The notes: generated by a model not told the origin, from the letters alone. 47,010 nucleotides of DNA from JAGLQA01 sp023135565 (GCA_030639305.1 DAOWCY010000030.1:1-47010), one strand, 5' to 3'. Counted from the stretch's first letter, positions 1 to 8,257 are shown. A program made the numbers and translations.

Positions 1-88
1 ATACGCATACTTAGGCACATAAAGGGAAACCTGGAAACAGGGTTAAGGCGGAGCCTAAACAAGACTACTCATCCTCCTACTCGACATC

Positions 89-133
89 AAACTTTTACAA
101 AAGTTTGGCCCCCGGCAGGGCCGCCGGAGGCAA
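89..133 (+). repeat. Single copy of the GC-rich intergenic repeat
   Basis: The segment has the palindromic half AAACTTTTACAAAAGTTT followed by GGCCCCCGGCAGGGCCG and GCCGGAGGC. The same two-part unit forms the tandem array at 43906-44310 and occurs inverted near 35148, 40762 and 46932. The remaining bases of 1-307 show nothing I can assign. Confidence 0.75.
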
Positions 134-307
134 AAAAAATGATCTAAATTATCGGGGTCAAGTCTTGTTTTGCAACATTTGTACACTTCTACGCACCGAA
201 ATCCCGGTCACTGAACAAACGTAAGCATTGCCAGGAGTTAGAATTGCAAAAAATAAAAAAAACTACTCTACCCTAATGAGCGCCCCTGTAATTCATCATT
301 ACTAAAA

Positions 308-457
308 TTGCACAAAAAATACAGGTGGAAAGAACAACTTATCGAAGATGTCGAGTCCATCCGGGCTGAGGTGCGTCGAAAAGGCGGTATCTCCTCAAAA
401 GACATCGACCAGGCAATAAAAAAGTATAGAAAAAACATAAACGGATCTAATGATTAA
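308..457 (+). pseudogene. Antitoxin-like ORF remnant
   Basis: An open frame of 49 codons begins with a possible TTG start and ends at TAA 455-457. It is hydrophilic with alternating charge and ends GGISSKDIDQAIKKYRK, which is typical of small antitoxin C-termini. An overlapping ATG (450-452, ATGA-type junction) starts a frame that begins MIKIF but stops after 18 residues at 504-506, as if a toxin gene (perhaps PIN-type) that once followed has been lost or frameshifted. No ATG start or clear ribosome binding site is visible. The family call is inference from composition and gene order; it could also be an unrelated small ORF. Confidence 0.3.
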
Positions 458-542
458 AATCTTCCGGATGGACGATAGTAGAAACCACCGGGCTATTCTT
501 TTTTGATAGGCAGCCCCTCATAGGGTGGGTGCTCTGCACCCC

Positions 543-571
543 TTGACTTTTGGGCGTAAAATTGATATTAA
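543..571 (+). promoter_or_regulatory. Sigma70-like promoter, probably leaderless
   Basis: TTGACT (543-548), a 17-base spacer and TATTAA (566-571) lie only six bases before the ATG at 578. A start site seven bases past the -10 box would be the A of the ATG, and no Shine-Dalgarno sequence is present. Confidence 0.55.
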
Positions 572-577
572 TTCTAT

Positions 578-1453
578 ATGAAAAACAAAAAATTATTCAA
601 TCTTTATTTGTTGGTAATCGTTCTTTTCTTGTTCGCGCAGTCTACCGCTGCCGAAGAACCCCTGCAAATCGAAAAAGTTGCGGGTAACGTCTACTGCCTC
701 TACGGTCCGGGCGGCAATATGGGCATCCTCAAAACAGGCTCCGGCCTGCTCCTAATCGACAGCAAAGTCAACCACAGCACCGAGGCTGTCCTAAAAAAGA
801 TAAAATCCTTCTCCCCGGCTCCTATCACTCACATGATCCTGACCCACTACCATTGGGACCACACCGACGGCGCCAAAACCATCGCCAAAGGCGCAGTCTC
901 TATCTGCCACGAAAATTGCAAAGAAACCTTGATTAGAAGAGCAAAAAAAACTAACCAGGACTATATCGCCACTATCAAAACTTTCGACAAAATACAAAAA
1001 CTCCAGGTAGGCAAAGAAAAAATCACCCTGCTCCACTTAGGCCCGGGCCACACTTCAGGGGACACTATCGTTATCTTCGAAACCTCCGGCGTTATCCACA
1101 GCGGCGACCTTTTCTTTCACGGCATGCCTCCCTACATCGACGTCAAAGAGGGTTCCGATACGCTCAACTGGATCCGCATCATCGAGACCCTGAGCAAAAA
1201 ATACCCGGACTACAAAATCATCCCGGGACACGGAAAAATCACCGGCATGAAAAATTATTTATACTTCGCCGACTATCTAAAATACCTGAGAAAGGAAGTC
1301 TCCGCCGGCATAAAAGCGGGCAAAGACGCGGGCGCAATAATGAAAGAGAATAAACTCGACGGTTTCAAAAAGATAAAAGATAAGGGCTTTTTTACTACCA
1401 GGAAAAACAATATCCTGTGGATGTACCAGGAGTTGACCCGGAAGAAAAAGTAA
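578..1453 (+). CDS. Secreted metallo-beta-lactamase-fold hydrolase
   Basis: A 291-residue protein with a signal peptide (hydrophobic residues about 6-25, cleavage near TAA-EE) and a complete MBL-fold metal site: H90, H92, D94 and H95 in THYHWDHTDGA, H158 in GPGHTSGD, D177 in HSGD, and H218 in PGHG. The fold hydrolyses diverse substrates (beta-lactams, thioesters, lactones); the actual substrate is not visible here, so I do not call it a resistance gene. It is expected in the periplasm. Its stop codon overlaps the start of the next gene (TAATG), so it heads an operon with the FecCD-type importer. The ATG was chosen for its signal peptide and the promoter just upstream. Confidence 0.85.
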   Translation: MKNKKLFNLYLLVIVLFLFAQSTAAEEPLQIEKVAGNVYCLYGPGGNMGILKTGSGLLLIDSKVNHSTEAVLKKIKSFSPAPITHMILTHYHWDHTDGAKTIAKGAVSICHENCKETLIRRAKKTNQDYIATIKTFDKIQKLQVGKEKITLLHLGPGHTSGDTIVIFETSGVIHSGDLFFHGMPPYIDVKEGSDTLNWIRIIETLSKKYPDYKIIPGHGKITGMKNYLYFADYLKYLRKEVSAGIKAGKDAGAIMKENKLDGFKKIKDKGFFTTRKNNILWMYQELTRKKK

Positions 1454-2307
1454 TGATACAAATTTGCGGCGTGGGCTACTCCATTAATAAAAGACGGACG
1501 GCGTCCGCACACTATGAGAGGCCCGGGAAACGCATATCCAACCGGGCAAACCGAAAAGCTCGCAAAGGGTCACGAAGTATTAGTAGTAAAAATACTATCC
1601 TGAAAAATATCGAACTGAAAATCGAAAAAGGCGATTCCTGCCTGATTTTCGGCCCCAACGGGGCAGGCAAAACCACTTTGCTGCGAATCTTATCCGGGCA
1701 GATCGCCGATTACGAAGGCGAAGTGTTTATAGAAGGAAAAAACATAAAGAATTTCGCCCGCAAAGAGATGGCAAAAATACTCTCTTACCAACCCCAGTTC
1801 GAGGAGTTTTCCCTGCCTATTAGTACAAAAGAGATATTATTGGCCGGCCGTTATCCTTACAAGTCTTTTTTTAAAGATTACACGGCGGAAGACTACCGGG
1901 TCTATGACCGGGTGGTCAAACAATTTAACCTGCAAGAATTCGTACAGCGGGACATTAATACGCTGAGCGGCGGCGAAAGGAAAAAAGTTATGCTGGCGTC
2001 GGCCATTATCCAGGATGTGTCTATTATCCTATTTGATGAGCCCTTCACTTTCCTGGACCCGGAAGCGGTTTCCACCCTGAAAAAAATGATGATAAAATTG
2101 CGCGAAGAGGGTAAAACCATAGTGGTGGTTTCCCATAATTTCGAGACCCTTTACCCGGTAGTGAATAAGATCGCGGCCATCAAAAAAGGAGAACTCGTCT
2201 ATGCCGGGGAAAAAATTTTCGATAAAAAAATCCTGCGGGAAACATATAATACCGCTTTTGAAAAAGTAACCTATAAAGACAAGGAGATTATATTCTTAAA
2301 TGAATAA
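1453..2307 (+). CDS. FecCD-type ABC transporter ATP-binding protein
   Basis: A 284-residue ATPase of the iron-siderophore/cobalamin/haem importer class (FecE/FhuC/BtuD type). Visible motifs are Walker A GPNGAGKTT, signature LSGGERKKV, Walker B IILFDEP with the D-loop FLDP, and the H-loop VVVSHNF. I start it at ATG 1453, which overlaps the stop of the preceding gene (TAATG); an in-frame ATG at 1417 would add 12 residues from inside that gene. Between MIQICGVGYSIN and NTILKNIELKIEKGD lies an Arg/Ser-rich stretch of about 35 residues absent from normal family members; it is encoded by a copy of a small repeat (1487-1592). The 3' end overlaps the permease gene by 8 bases. The substrate is unknown; no binding protein is adjacent. 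Confidence 0.88.
   Translation: MIQICGVGYSINKRRTASAHYERPGKRISNRANRKARKGSRSISSKNTILKNIELKIEKGDSCLIFGPNGAGKTTLLRILSGQIADYEGEVFIEGKNIKNFARKEMAKILSYQPQFEEFSLPISTKEILLAGRYPYKSFFKDYTAEDYRVYDRVVKQFNLQEFVQRDINTLSGGERKKVMLASAIIQDVSIILFDEPFTFLDPEAVSTLKKMMIKLREEGKTIVVVSHNFETLYPVVNKIAAIKKGELVYAGEKIFDKKILRETYNTAFEKVTYKDKEIIFLNE
1487..1592 (+). repeat. Palindromic element inserted in frame (family A)
   Basis: This stretch inside the ATPase gene resembles 26291-26400 over its whole length: GGCGTCCGCA against GGCGCCCGCA, GCCCGGGAAACGCAT against GCCTGGGAAAAGCAT, then TCACGAAGTATTAG in both. A shorter relative at 26079-26140 shares the last part (CCCGAAGTATTAG). It keeps the reading frame open and adds about 35 residues near the N-terminus of a conserved enzyme. 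Confidence 0.7.
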
Positions 2308-3274
2308 GAAATATATCGTTATTTCGATTTTCGGGCTGCTGCTGCTGGTAGGGCTGCCCTTTATCGGCCAGGTCAAATTGGATATTCAATCCCTTTTCGG
2401 TGAAAACACCGGCAGTTTTATTTTCTGGCAGCTCCGCGTACCGGTGACCATCCTCTCTTTTATCGTAGGTTCCACCCTGGCCCTGGCCGGTTTGATTTTC
2501 CAGAATATTTTCAAGAACAGCCTGGCGACTCCTTATACGTTAGGTGTTTCTTCGGGCGCGGCGGCGGCTTCGGTCCTGGCCATCAAATTAAATATCTCCA
2601 TATCGTTTTTGGGTTTGAACGGCATTTACCTTTACGGTTTTGTGGGCGCGTTGATTACCATCTTTCTAATTATCGGCATCGCCAAATTAGTCAGGAGTTT
2701 TTCGATTTATACCCTGTTAATGTCGGGCATAGCCCTGAATTTTTTCTTTTCCGCCTGTATTCTTTTGATTCAATACTTATCCGACTATGCCCAGACCACC
2801 TCGGTGCTGCGCTGGTTAATGGGCAGTTTGAGCGTAGCCGGTTACAACGAAATATTGTTCCTGCTGCCCATTTACATTTTTTTTATTATCACCACCTTCC
2901 AATTGAAAAACGACCTGATACTGATTTCAGCCGGGGACAGTTTCGCTTTTTCCAAAGGGATGAACGTCAAAAAATTCAGGATTTTTATTTTGATTATCGT
3001 CTCTTTTATCGTGGGCGTAGTGGTAACTATTGCCGGGCCCATCGGTTTTATCGGGTTAATCGTGCCCCACATATCGCGGTTGATCTTCAAAAACGATTTC
3101 AAAGCAGTTACTTTTTTTACTATTTTTATCGGCGGTCTGCTTTTGGTGGTCACGAATTTTGTCGCCCGGAACTTAATCCCCCCGGTAGAAATCCCGGTAG
3201 GCATCATCACCTCTTTTTTAGGCGCTCCGTTTTTCCTATTCATCCTGGTTTCAAAGCTAAAAAAACAAGGTTAG
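2300..3274 (+). CDS. FecCD-family ABC transporter permease
   Basis: A 324-residue polytopic inner-membrane protein with about eight to ten hydrophobic segments. The family hallmarks are the N-terminal region WQLRVPVTILSFIVGSTLAL, the following GLIFQNIFKNSLATPYTLG (matching the 'GxxxQxxxrNPLAxPxxLG' block of FecCD permeases), and the C-terminal block GFIGLIVPHISR that contacts the ATPase. FecCD permeases work as homodimers or pairs with one ATPase and a periplasmic binding protein, importing Fe-siderophores, haem or cobalamin. Only one permease gene is present and it overlaps the ATPase gene by 8 bases. The binding protein must be encoded elsewhere or be absent. Confidence 0.9.
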   Translation: MNKKYIVISIFGLLLLVGLPFIGQVKLDIQSLFGENTGSFIFWQLRVPVTILSFIVGSTLALAGLIFQNIFKNSLATPYTLGVSSGAAAASVLAIKLNISISFLGLNGIYLYGFVGALITIFLIIGIAKLVRSFSIYTLLMSGIALNFFFSACILLIQYLSDYAQTTSVLRWLMGSLSVAGYNEILFLLPIYIFFIITTFQLKNDLILISAGDSFAFSKGMNVKKFRIFILIIVSFIVGVVVTIAGPIGFIGLIVPHISRLIFKNDFKAVTFFTIFIGGLLLVVTNFVARNLIPPVEIPVGIITSFLGAPFFLFILVSKLKKQG

Positions 3275-3306
3275 CGCCGCTTATTTAAAAACTTTTGATT
3301 TTACCC

Positions 3307-3335
3307 TTGACAATTGTTAATTTATCAGGTATCCT
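3307..3335 (+). promoter_or_regulatory. Sigma70-like promoter
   Basis: TTGACA (3307-3312), a 17-base spacer and TATCCT (3330-3335) precede the exonuclease gene. A GGAGGAG sequence at 3369-3375 lies 24 bases before the ATG, which is longer than usual spacing. Confidence 0.5.
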
Positions 3336-3399
3336 TAAAGGTTAATCAAACCAGGATTTCCCGGTTTTGGAGGAGTTTAAATAAGGTACCCGATAGAAA

Positions 3400-4062
3400 A
3401 TGAGTTATATTTTAATAAATAGGTTTAGCAGTGAATACATCAATTCGCTGCCCGTCGTCCGTTTTAACGGGAAAGTTGTGGTGGTACAAAGCCGGGGACA
3501 AGAAGAAGAGGCTGTTAAGCTGCTGCGGCAAGAGAGATATGTAGGATTCGATACCGAGAGCAAACCGGCTTTCAAGAAAGGAGAATCTTACCCGATTTCA
3601 TTGGTACAACTGGCTACAAAAGACACCGCCTATCTTTTGCAGTTGAAGAAAACAAAATTTTCCAATGCCCTGGCCGATTTCCTGTCTAACAATGAGATAA
3701 AAAAGATCGGTATAGGTGTAAACAATGATATCGTAAAACTCCAGGAACTAAAAGAATTCACCGCCGGTGGATTCATCGATCTGAGCACATTAGCGGCTGA
3801 GAGAGGGATTATCCAGATCGGGGCGCGTGGTTTAACAGCGCGTTATATAGCGCGCCGCCTGGTAAAAAGTTCCCAGAAAACCAACTGGGCGCAGCCCGAT
3901 CTAACCAGGAAGCAGCAGATATACGCCGCCTCGGATGCCTGGATATGTTTAAAGATTTACCCTCGTCTCCTGGCCGACGCTATCGATTACAGCCAGTTTA
4001 TCGATGATGATGATGAGCAGCATCAGCATCGCAGTAATCCCTCGATAGCGGCAGCTTCTTAG
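3400..4062 (+). CDS. DEDDy 3'-5' exonuclease domain protein (RNase D/WRN-like)
   Basis: A 220-residue protein with one 3'-5' exonuclease domain (about 25-195). The motif order fits DEDDy nucleases: Exo I with D51 and E53 in GFDTES, Exo II with D110 in GVNNDIVKL, and Exo III with Y175 and D179 in YAASDAW. It lacks the HRDC domains of RNase D, so it is closer to the stand-alone WRN-exonuclease-like proteins that trim RNA or DNA 3' ends. The last 20 residues are an Asp/His/Ser-rich tail. An in-frame TAG at 3394 fixes the start at ATG 3400 or later. It is a single-gene unit with its own promoter. Confidence 0.85.
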   Translation: MSYILINRFSSEYINSLPVVRFNGKVVVVQSRGQEEEAVKLLRQERYVGFDTESKPAFKKGESYPISLVQLATKDTAYLLQLKKTKFSNALADFLSNNEIKKIGIGVNNDIVKLQELKEFTAGGFIDLSTLAAERGIIQIGARGLTARYIARRLVKSSQKTNWAQPDLTRKQQIYAASDAWICLKIYPRLLADAIDYSQFIDDDDEQHQHRSNPSIAAAS

Positions 4063-4353
4063 GTCAATTATCAATATTCAATTAAAAGAAAAAGCGCTAC
4101 TATGTAATTAATATAGCCACAGAGGGTACAGAGAAAAAGCAAAAGAGACGGGCTTTTGATGATTGAGAAGCTAAAATTCCCCTCTCGAGAGGGGTGGCGC
4201 TGAGGGGCTTTTTTGTTTTTTGCCCCGAAGTGACGGGGTGTGTTAGCTCGTCGAAAAGCACCACCGTTCAACGCTTCCCCGCACGAGTGGGGTTTGTTTA
4301 ATTTCATCGTCTCCGGGTGAGGCGCGCATCATGAAGCGCTGCTGTTCTGCCCC
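4063..4353. repeat. Convergent intergenic region with palindrome
   Basis: The region lies between two convergent genes. It holds the perfect palindrome CCCCTCTCGAGAGGGG at 4179-4194, followed 14 bases later by TTTTTTGTTTTTT, and a second GC-rich hairpin CCCCGCACGAGTGGGG near 4276-4291. Either could help end transcription, but neither is a textbook terminator. An 78-codon open frame on the minus strand crosses these repeats and is not credible as a gene. Confidence 0.5.
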
Positions 4354-5274
4354 TTATAGGGAGTCCCCGCCGGGGACCCAGCCTGCAATCCTGGCTAACA
4401 GCCACCAGGACGCTTTTCCTTTATTTTCGCAGCTTGCGAAAGTAGTGTGTCCCGCCTGGTCGCCGTTGTAGTGGGGGTGTTCCGTAGGTATGCCGTCTTC
4501 CTTATGCTGCTCCCCGTTGTACCAGCAGTCTAAGTCGGCAAAATCGAAAAGTATCTTTTTATTTTCCCGGCAGTAGTTCCTCACCTGGTCATTGCGGTCT
4601 AAACGGTTTTGATCCGCGCTCTGGGCGTTCCCGGTCATATAGATAAAAGTCACATCCGGGAATTCAGTCTCTAATTGGGACATCCTGTCTAAGTAGCGCT
4701 GCGTCTCGGCCTGGGAATAGTAATCCTGCTGAGAGCACCAGGCCCAAAAGGATACGTTAACGTTAAAACTGTTAAGAACCGACCGGGTTATGGTCATGCC
4801 ATAGTCGCTTTCCCAGTAGAGATCGGGGGACACATAGGTTTCGCAGTAATCGTCGTAGTACTGCCCATCCATCATGGTCAGGTGGTTGGTCGAGGAGGGT
4901 ATATTACAATTCTCATACCAGAAATTGTACTTAGAACTCAATGGAGTCGATTTTTTTTCCACCTCTAAAGAATAAACCGCATTTGCCTGGGCCAATCTTT
5001 CCAGGCCGATAATTATTTGCTCGCCGTGGGAAGTATGGGCATAGTGCAAGTTTAGTTGTTCTTTTACTTTATCGATCCACTCCGTGGGTATTTGCGACAG
5101 GTCGGTGCAGGTATGATCGACGATAATGGCTTCCGTGTCCGGGGTGCCGTTATCGTCGCCGTTACCGTTGTCATTACCATTGTCATCGCCATTCCCCGTT
5201 GTTTTGCAATTAACGAAAAACAGGAAACAGAAAATCACCAATATTACGATAACGATTAATCTTAAATCTTTCAT
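4354..5274 (-). CDS. Lipoprotein of unknown function
   Basis: A 306-residue protein with a lipoprotein signal (hydrophobic residues 5-18 then FFVNC) followed by a Gly/Asn/Asp linker. The mature part begins with IIVDHTCTDLSQIP, then HYAHTSHGEQ, and later has FIYMTGNAQ and a Trp/Asn/His-rich C-terminal half ending near ASWWLLARIAGW. The pattern resembles hydrolase-like proteins with an SGNH-type fold, but I cannot see a secure catalytic set, so no reaction is assigned. I start it at ATG 5274 because AGGAGGT lies just upstream; the longer frame to 5319 merely translates that ribosome binding site. A weak promoter (TTGAAA, 15-base spacer, TATAAT at 5293-5319) precedes it. Confidence 0.7.
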   Translation of the reverse strand: MKDLRLIVIVILVIFCFLFFVNCKTTGNGDDNGNDNGNGDDNGTPDTEAIIVDHTCTDLSQIPTEWIDKVKEQLNLHYAHTSHGEQIIIGLERLAQANAVYSLEVEKKSTPLSSKYNFWYENCNIPSSTNHLTMMDGQYYDDYCETYVSPDLYWESDYGMTITRSVLNSFNVNVSFWAWCSQQDYYSQAETQRYLDRMSQLETEFPDVTFIYMTGNAQSADQNRLDRNDQVRNYCRENKKILFDFADLDCWYNGEQHKEDGIPTEHPHYNGDQAGHTTFASCENKGKASWWLLARIAGWVPGGDSL

Positions 5275-5292
5275 ACTACCTCCTTCACCTAT

Positions 5293-5319
5293 ATTATAAA
5301 AAAAAGAAAAAAATTTCAA
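5293..5319 (-). promoter_or_regulatory. Weak sigma70-like promoter
   Basis: On the minus strand TTGAAA and TATAAT are separated by only 15 bases of T-rich DNA, shortly before a strong AGGAGGT ribosome binding site and the lipoprotein start at 5274. The short spacer lowers confidence. Confidence 0.3.
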
Positions 5320-5466
5320 GCCCTATGATAAAAATAATTCTTTTTTGCCTGCGGGGTGCGGCGCACCCATCCTCTTAGCCGCTCCGCGGCAGTACACCGA
5401 AAGTTGGGGATTATAAGCCCATGGTGTGCCGCACCCATTTCGTAGTTTTGATAGAAATTTTGGTCT

Positions 5467-5493
5467 ATATAGTCTTGAAACTATATTTTTTTT
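5467..5493 (+). terminator. AT-rich hairpin with T-run before the ureohydrolase gene
   Basis: ATATAGT and ACTATAT pair around the loop CTTGAA and are followed by seven T residues. The stem is weak for an intrinsic terminator. It sits 35 bases before the next start codon, so it could be a leader attenuator or chance. Confidence 0.25.
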
Positions 5494-5527
5494 CTGGTAA
5501 GCTCTCCCCTGAAAGAGAATTTTTATT

Positions 5528-6481
5528 ATGGCAGAAAACTTTAATTACGAAGCTATGTTCACGCCGCGCTACACCGGGATAGCAACCTTCATGCGCACGC
5601 CGCTTGTCCAGGAAGTCTCTGGCCTGGATATTGCACTCATCGGTGTTCCTTTCGACGGTGGAGTAGAGAATCGTCCAGGTCAACGTCACGGGCCGCGTGA
5701 GATGCGCAATATGTCGAGTATGATGCGCACCATTCATCATGTCAGTAGGATCGACCCCTATAAGCTTTGCCGTATCGCCGATGTAGGAGATGTCCCGGTT
5801 AACAGCGCCTTCGATCTCGAAGGGAGCCATAAGAATATCATGGATTTTTACCATCTAATACACACCGCCGGTGTCGTGCCGCTAAGTGCAGGAGGCGATC
5901 ATTCGATCAGCCTGCCGATCCTGCGTGCGATTGCCGCGGACAGACCTGTCGGTATGGTCCATATCGACGCCCATACCGATACTTGCGATGAAGAGTTGGG
6001 TTCAAAATTCACCCATGGCACGCCCTTTCGCCGGGCAGTGGAAGAAGGTATCCTGGACCCCGGGAGAACAGTCCAGATAGGCATCCGCGGCGCCCAGGAT
6101 TCGGAAGCTGGGTGGGCCTTCTCCCTGGAATCCGGTATGCGTGTCATTTTCATCGAGGAATTTACCGGCTTAGGTGTGCAAGCAGTCATTGCTGAAGCCA
6201 GAAAAGTGGTTGGAGACGGCCCCACCTATATCTCCTTCGATGTAGACAGCCTTGATCCGGCATTTGCTCCCGGGACCGGGACGCCGGAGATTGGCGGACT
6301 TACCACTATCGAAGCGCAGATATTATTACGAGGTCTTCGTGGTCTCAACCTGATCGGCGGCGATGTGGTGGAAGTTTCGCCTCCTTTCGATCCCTCGGGT
6401 GTCACTGCGCTTGTGGGAGCGACTATGATGTACGAAATCCTGTGTGTCCTGGCCGAATCCACTGCCCAACGAAAAAAGTAG
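5528..6481 (+). CDS. Agmatinase/guanidinobutyrase-family ureohydrolase
   Basis: A 317-residue arginase-superfamily enzyme that would hydrolyse a guanidino compound to urea and an amine. All six manganese ligands are in place: H125 in GGDHS, D147, H149 and D151 in HIDAHTD, and D238 and D240 in SFDVDSLDPAF. The N-terminal block GVPFDGGVENRPGQRHGP and the loop TIHHVSRIDPYKLCRIADVGD resemble agmatinase, guanidinobutyrase and guanidinopropionase more than arginase; which substrate is used cannot be told from sequence alone. It stands alone, without polyamine genes beside it, and is somewhat richer in G and C than its neighbours, so transfer is possible. No strong ribosome binding site is seen. Confidence 0.88.
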   Translation: MAENFNYEAMFTPRYTGIATFMRTPLVQEVSGLDIALIGVPFDGGVENRPGQRHGPREMRNMSSMMRTIHHVSRIDPYKLCRIADVGDVPVNSAFDLEGSHKNIMDFYHLIHTAGVVPLSAGGDHSISLPILRAIAADRPVGMVHIDAHTDTCDEELGSKFTHGTPFRRAVEEGILDPGRTVQIGIRGAQDSEAGWAFSLESGMRVIFIEEFTGLGVQAVIAEARKVVGDGPTYISFDVDSLDPAFAPGTGTPEIGGLTTIEAQILLRGLRGLNLIGGDVVEVSPPFDPSGVTALVGATMMYEILCVLAESTAQRKK

Positions 6482-6862
6482 ATGGTCTAACGCTTCCCCG
6501 GTCTTTTCGTCTTTTGCAGAGCTGGAGCGAGAAGGTCCCGCGTAGGCGGAGACGCTCCCAAAACTGTGCACGGTTTTGGGTTGGGAAAAGGGAAGACGTT
6601 TCGCGGATACAGACTACAGCCTGCAAATCAAAAACAGCTTAAAAATGACATTTGACATGAAATATTATAATAATGCCGCAGTCCTGCAAGTCGCGTTCCG
6701 GGATTTGCGAATTATAATAATTTCATGGTATAATAAATTTTCAGATAAGCATGAATAGACGGAATTTAAATAGATCTCGAAAATTTTCTCTAAACCACCT
6801 TTTTATCCCCCTATCCCGTTACGAGGCGGTATTATGCACAAAAAAACAAGGAGCTTTATAAA
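6482..6862. other. Intergenic region with hairpin and promoter
   Basis: No gene is supported here. CCCAAAAC (6557-6564) and GTTTTGGG (6573-6580) form an 8-bp stem without a T-run. The promoter for the downstream gene is listed separately. Short open frames across this stretch look like chance. Confidence 0.5.
6706..6735 (+). promoter_or_regulatory. Extended -10 promoter
   Basis: TTGCGA (6706-6711), an 18-base spacer and TATAAT (6730-6735), with TGG directly before the -10 box. The same TGGTATAAT word recurs before several other genes of the window. Confidence 0.5.
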
Positions 6863-7429
6863 GTGAACAGAAAAGATATCGAAGCAAAACTTAAAGACCT
6901 GGGTATCGCTAATTATACTGTACTCGATGATGGCAGCGTAGATGTTGACGGCACTGTAGATATCAGTTTTAAAAACCTGGAAGAAATCCCCGTCCGTTTC
7001 CATTCGGTTAAAGGCGATTTTAATTGTTCAAACAACCGGTTGACATCCTTAGCAGGCGCTCCCGGTTCGGTCGGAGTCTCTTTTTTTTGTCACGGCAACC
7101 GTTTAACCTCCCTGGCAGGAGGGCCTAAAACAGTGGGGAAAGCTTTTCTTTGCAGCGATAACCACTTAACGACTTTGGCAGGATCTCCCCAGACCATTAA
7201 CGGCAGTTTTAATTGTGCAGGCAATAAGTTAGCCGCATTGTTAGGCGCTCCCACGTTGGTGAGCGGCAATTTCGACTGTTCAAACAACCATTTAACGACA
7301 TTAGAGGGGATTCCCGAATATGTGCAGCATGTTTTATACTGCACCGGGAACAACATCCCCGGGAGTGTTATTGAGGAATTTAAAAACGCCTGCCCTTTCC
7401 TTATTATCGGCGACGAAAACAAACAATAG
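6863..7429 (+). CDS. Leucine-rich-repeat-like solenoid protein
   Basis: A 188-residue protein starting at GTG 6863, nine bases after AAGGAG. After about 45 N-terminal residues there are five and a half tandem repeats of exactly 21 residues with the pattern (G-x-F-x-C-x-x-N-x-L-t-x-L-x-G-x-P): examples are FNCSNNRLTSLAGAP and FDCSNNHLTTLEGIP. The Cys and Asn positions point inward as in LRR ladders. Such proteins occur in phages and environmental bacteria and usually bind proteins; no enzyme motif or signal peptide is visible, so it is probably cytoplasmic. It appears to be transcribed alone. Confidence 0.75.
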   Translation: MNRKDIEAKLKDLGIANYTVLDDGSVDVDGTVDISFKNLEEIPVRFHSVKGDFNCSNNRLTSLAGAPGSVGVSFFCHGNRLTSLAGGPKTVGKAFLCSDNHLTTLAGSPQTINGSFNCAGNKLAALLGAPTLVSGNFDCSNNHLTTLEGIPEYVQHVLYCTGNNIPGSVIEEFKNACPFLIIGDENKQ

Positions 7430-7542
7430 TAGGAGCCCGGCTTCGCTCCGTTTCGCAACTGGAATGATGCGAAGGGAGTGGTTAAAGGGTAAACCTGAGC
7501 CCCTCAGAGTTTACGAATGCCCGTTTGCCGAATGCTGAAGGC

Positions 7543-7579
7543 GGTAATTATCCGGTTTTTCCGAAACTGGATAGTTACC
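7543..7579. other. Imperfect 16-bp hairpin
   Basis: GGTAATTATCCGGTTT pairs with AAACTGGATAGTTACC around a five-base loop. No T-run follows on either strand. It lies in the 228-base space between two convergent genes and may be a transcript end or a repeat remnant. Confidence 0.4.
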
Positions 7580-7657
7580 GGTGACAGAACGTCGGGAAGC
7601 GGTATATAGATGGCTAACTGTTGTTTAGGTTACAGGCAAAAAACGCCCACTCTCTTA

Positions 7658-8257
7658 TTAGTTAAAAGCCATTTTCCTACGTTCAGCAGGATCGTCAAAA
7701 ATAATTTCATCTATATTGAAATGCTTTGGATCAAATCCTATTCCCGCCCACTCTAACATTTCTTCATGCTCCTCGTGATTAGGGTCCATGATTTTTTCCA
7801 AAAAATCTTCATATCCCCATGGACCTCCACAATCTTCGGGGGGACACGCCCTCTTACCGGCGCTGCACAGCGGGTAGTTTATTTCATCTTCTCGAGGTAA
7901 TATCTTCTCCAATTTCACGGTATGGTTCCAATCGTCACCATAATCATATATATAAACTGCTTTATCATTTCCCCTGGAGAAATATCGAGCTATTTTCTTT
8001 TTCCAGCCGGGCAATATTTCCATTTCCCAGCTAAATTCATCACCAGGGATACCGATCTCTTCTTTTAAACCCGATGTCGGATTTATAATTTCAAAATGAT
8101 GAAGATGCGAATCCGTCCACCCCATCGCATCCTGTACAGCCACATGCAAATCCCAAAATGTATAGGTTTCCGGTACTTGAATTCTTCGCCATATCGGGGG
8201 TCTTATCCCCTTCAATGTGACCTTGAATCGATAAACCTTATCATATTTTCTTTTCAT
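7658..8257 (-). CDS. Plasmid pRiA4b ORF-3 family protein
   Basis: A 199-residue protein that fits the pRiA4b ORF-3 family (also annotated as IS1096 TnpR-like). Diagnostic blocks are YRFKVTLKGIRPPIWRRI near the N-terminus, TFWDLHVAVQDAMGW and HLHHFEI, then YDYGDDWNHTVKLEKI, and CPPEDCGGPWGYEDFL. The biochemical role of the family is not established; it is often found on mobile DNA, though no transposase lies near here. The ATG at 8257 has AGGAG eight bases upstream. A possible bidirectional terminator upstream separates it from the minus-strand locus, so it is probably expressed alone. Confidence 0.88.
   Translation of the reverse strand: MKRKYDKVYRFKVTLKGIRPPIWRRIQVPETYTFWDLHVAVQDAMGWTDSHLHHFEIINPTSGLKEEIGIPGDEFSWEMEILPGWKKKIARYFSRGNDKAVYIYDYGDDWNHTVKLEKILPREDEINYPLCSAGKRACPPEDCGGPWGYEDFLEKIMDPNHEEHEEMLEWAGIGFDPKHFNIDEIIFDDPAERRKMAFN

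Noticed and set aside
578..1453. Beta-lactam resistance gene
   Set aside because: The MBL fold is common to many hydrolases; nothing in the sequence marks beta-lactam specificity.
4071..4307. 78-codon minus-strand ORF
   Set aside because: It translates palindromic repeats between convergent genes and has no ribosome binding site or recognisable domain.
7658..8257. Complete insertion sequence around the pRiA4b ORF-3 gene
   Set aside because: The family is linked with IS1096, but no transposase or terminal inverted repeats were seen here.
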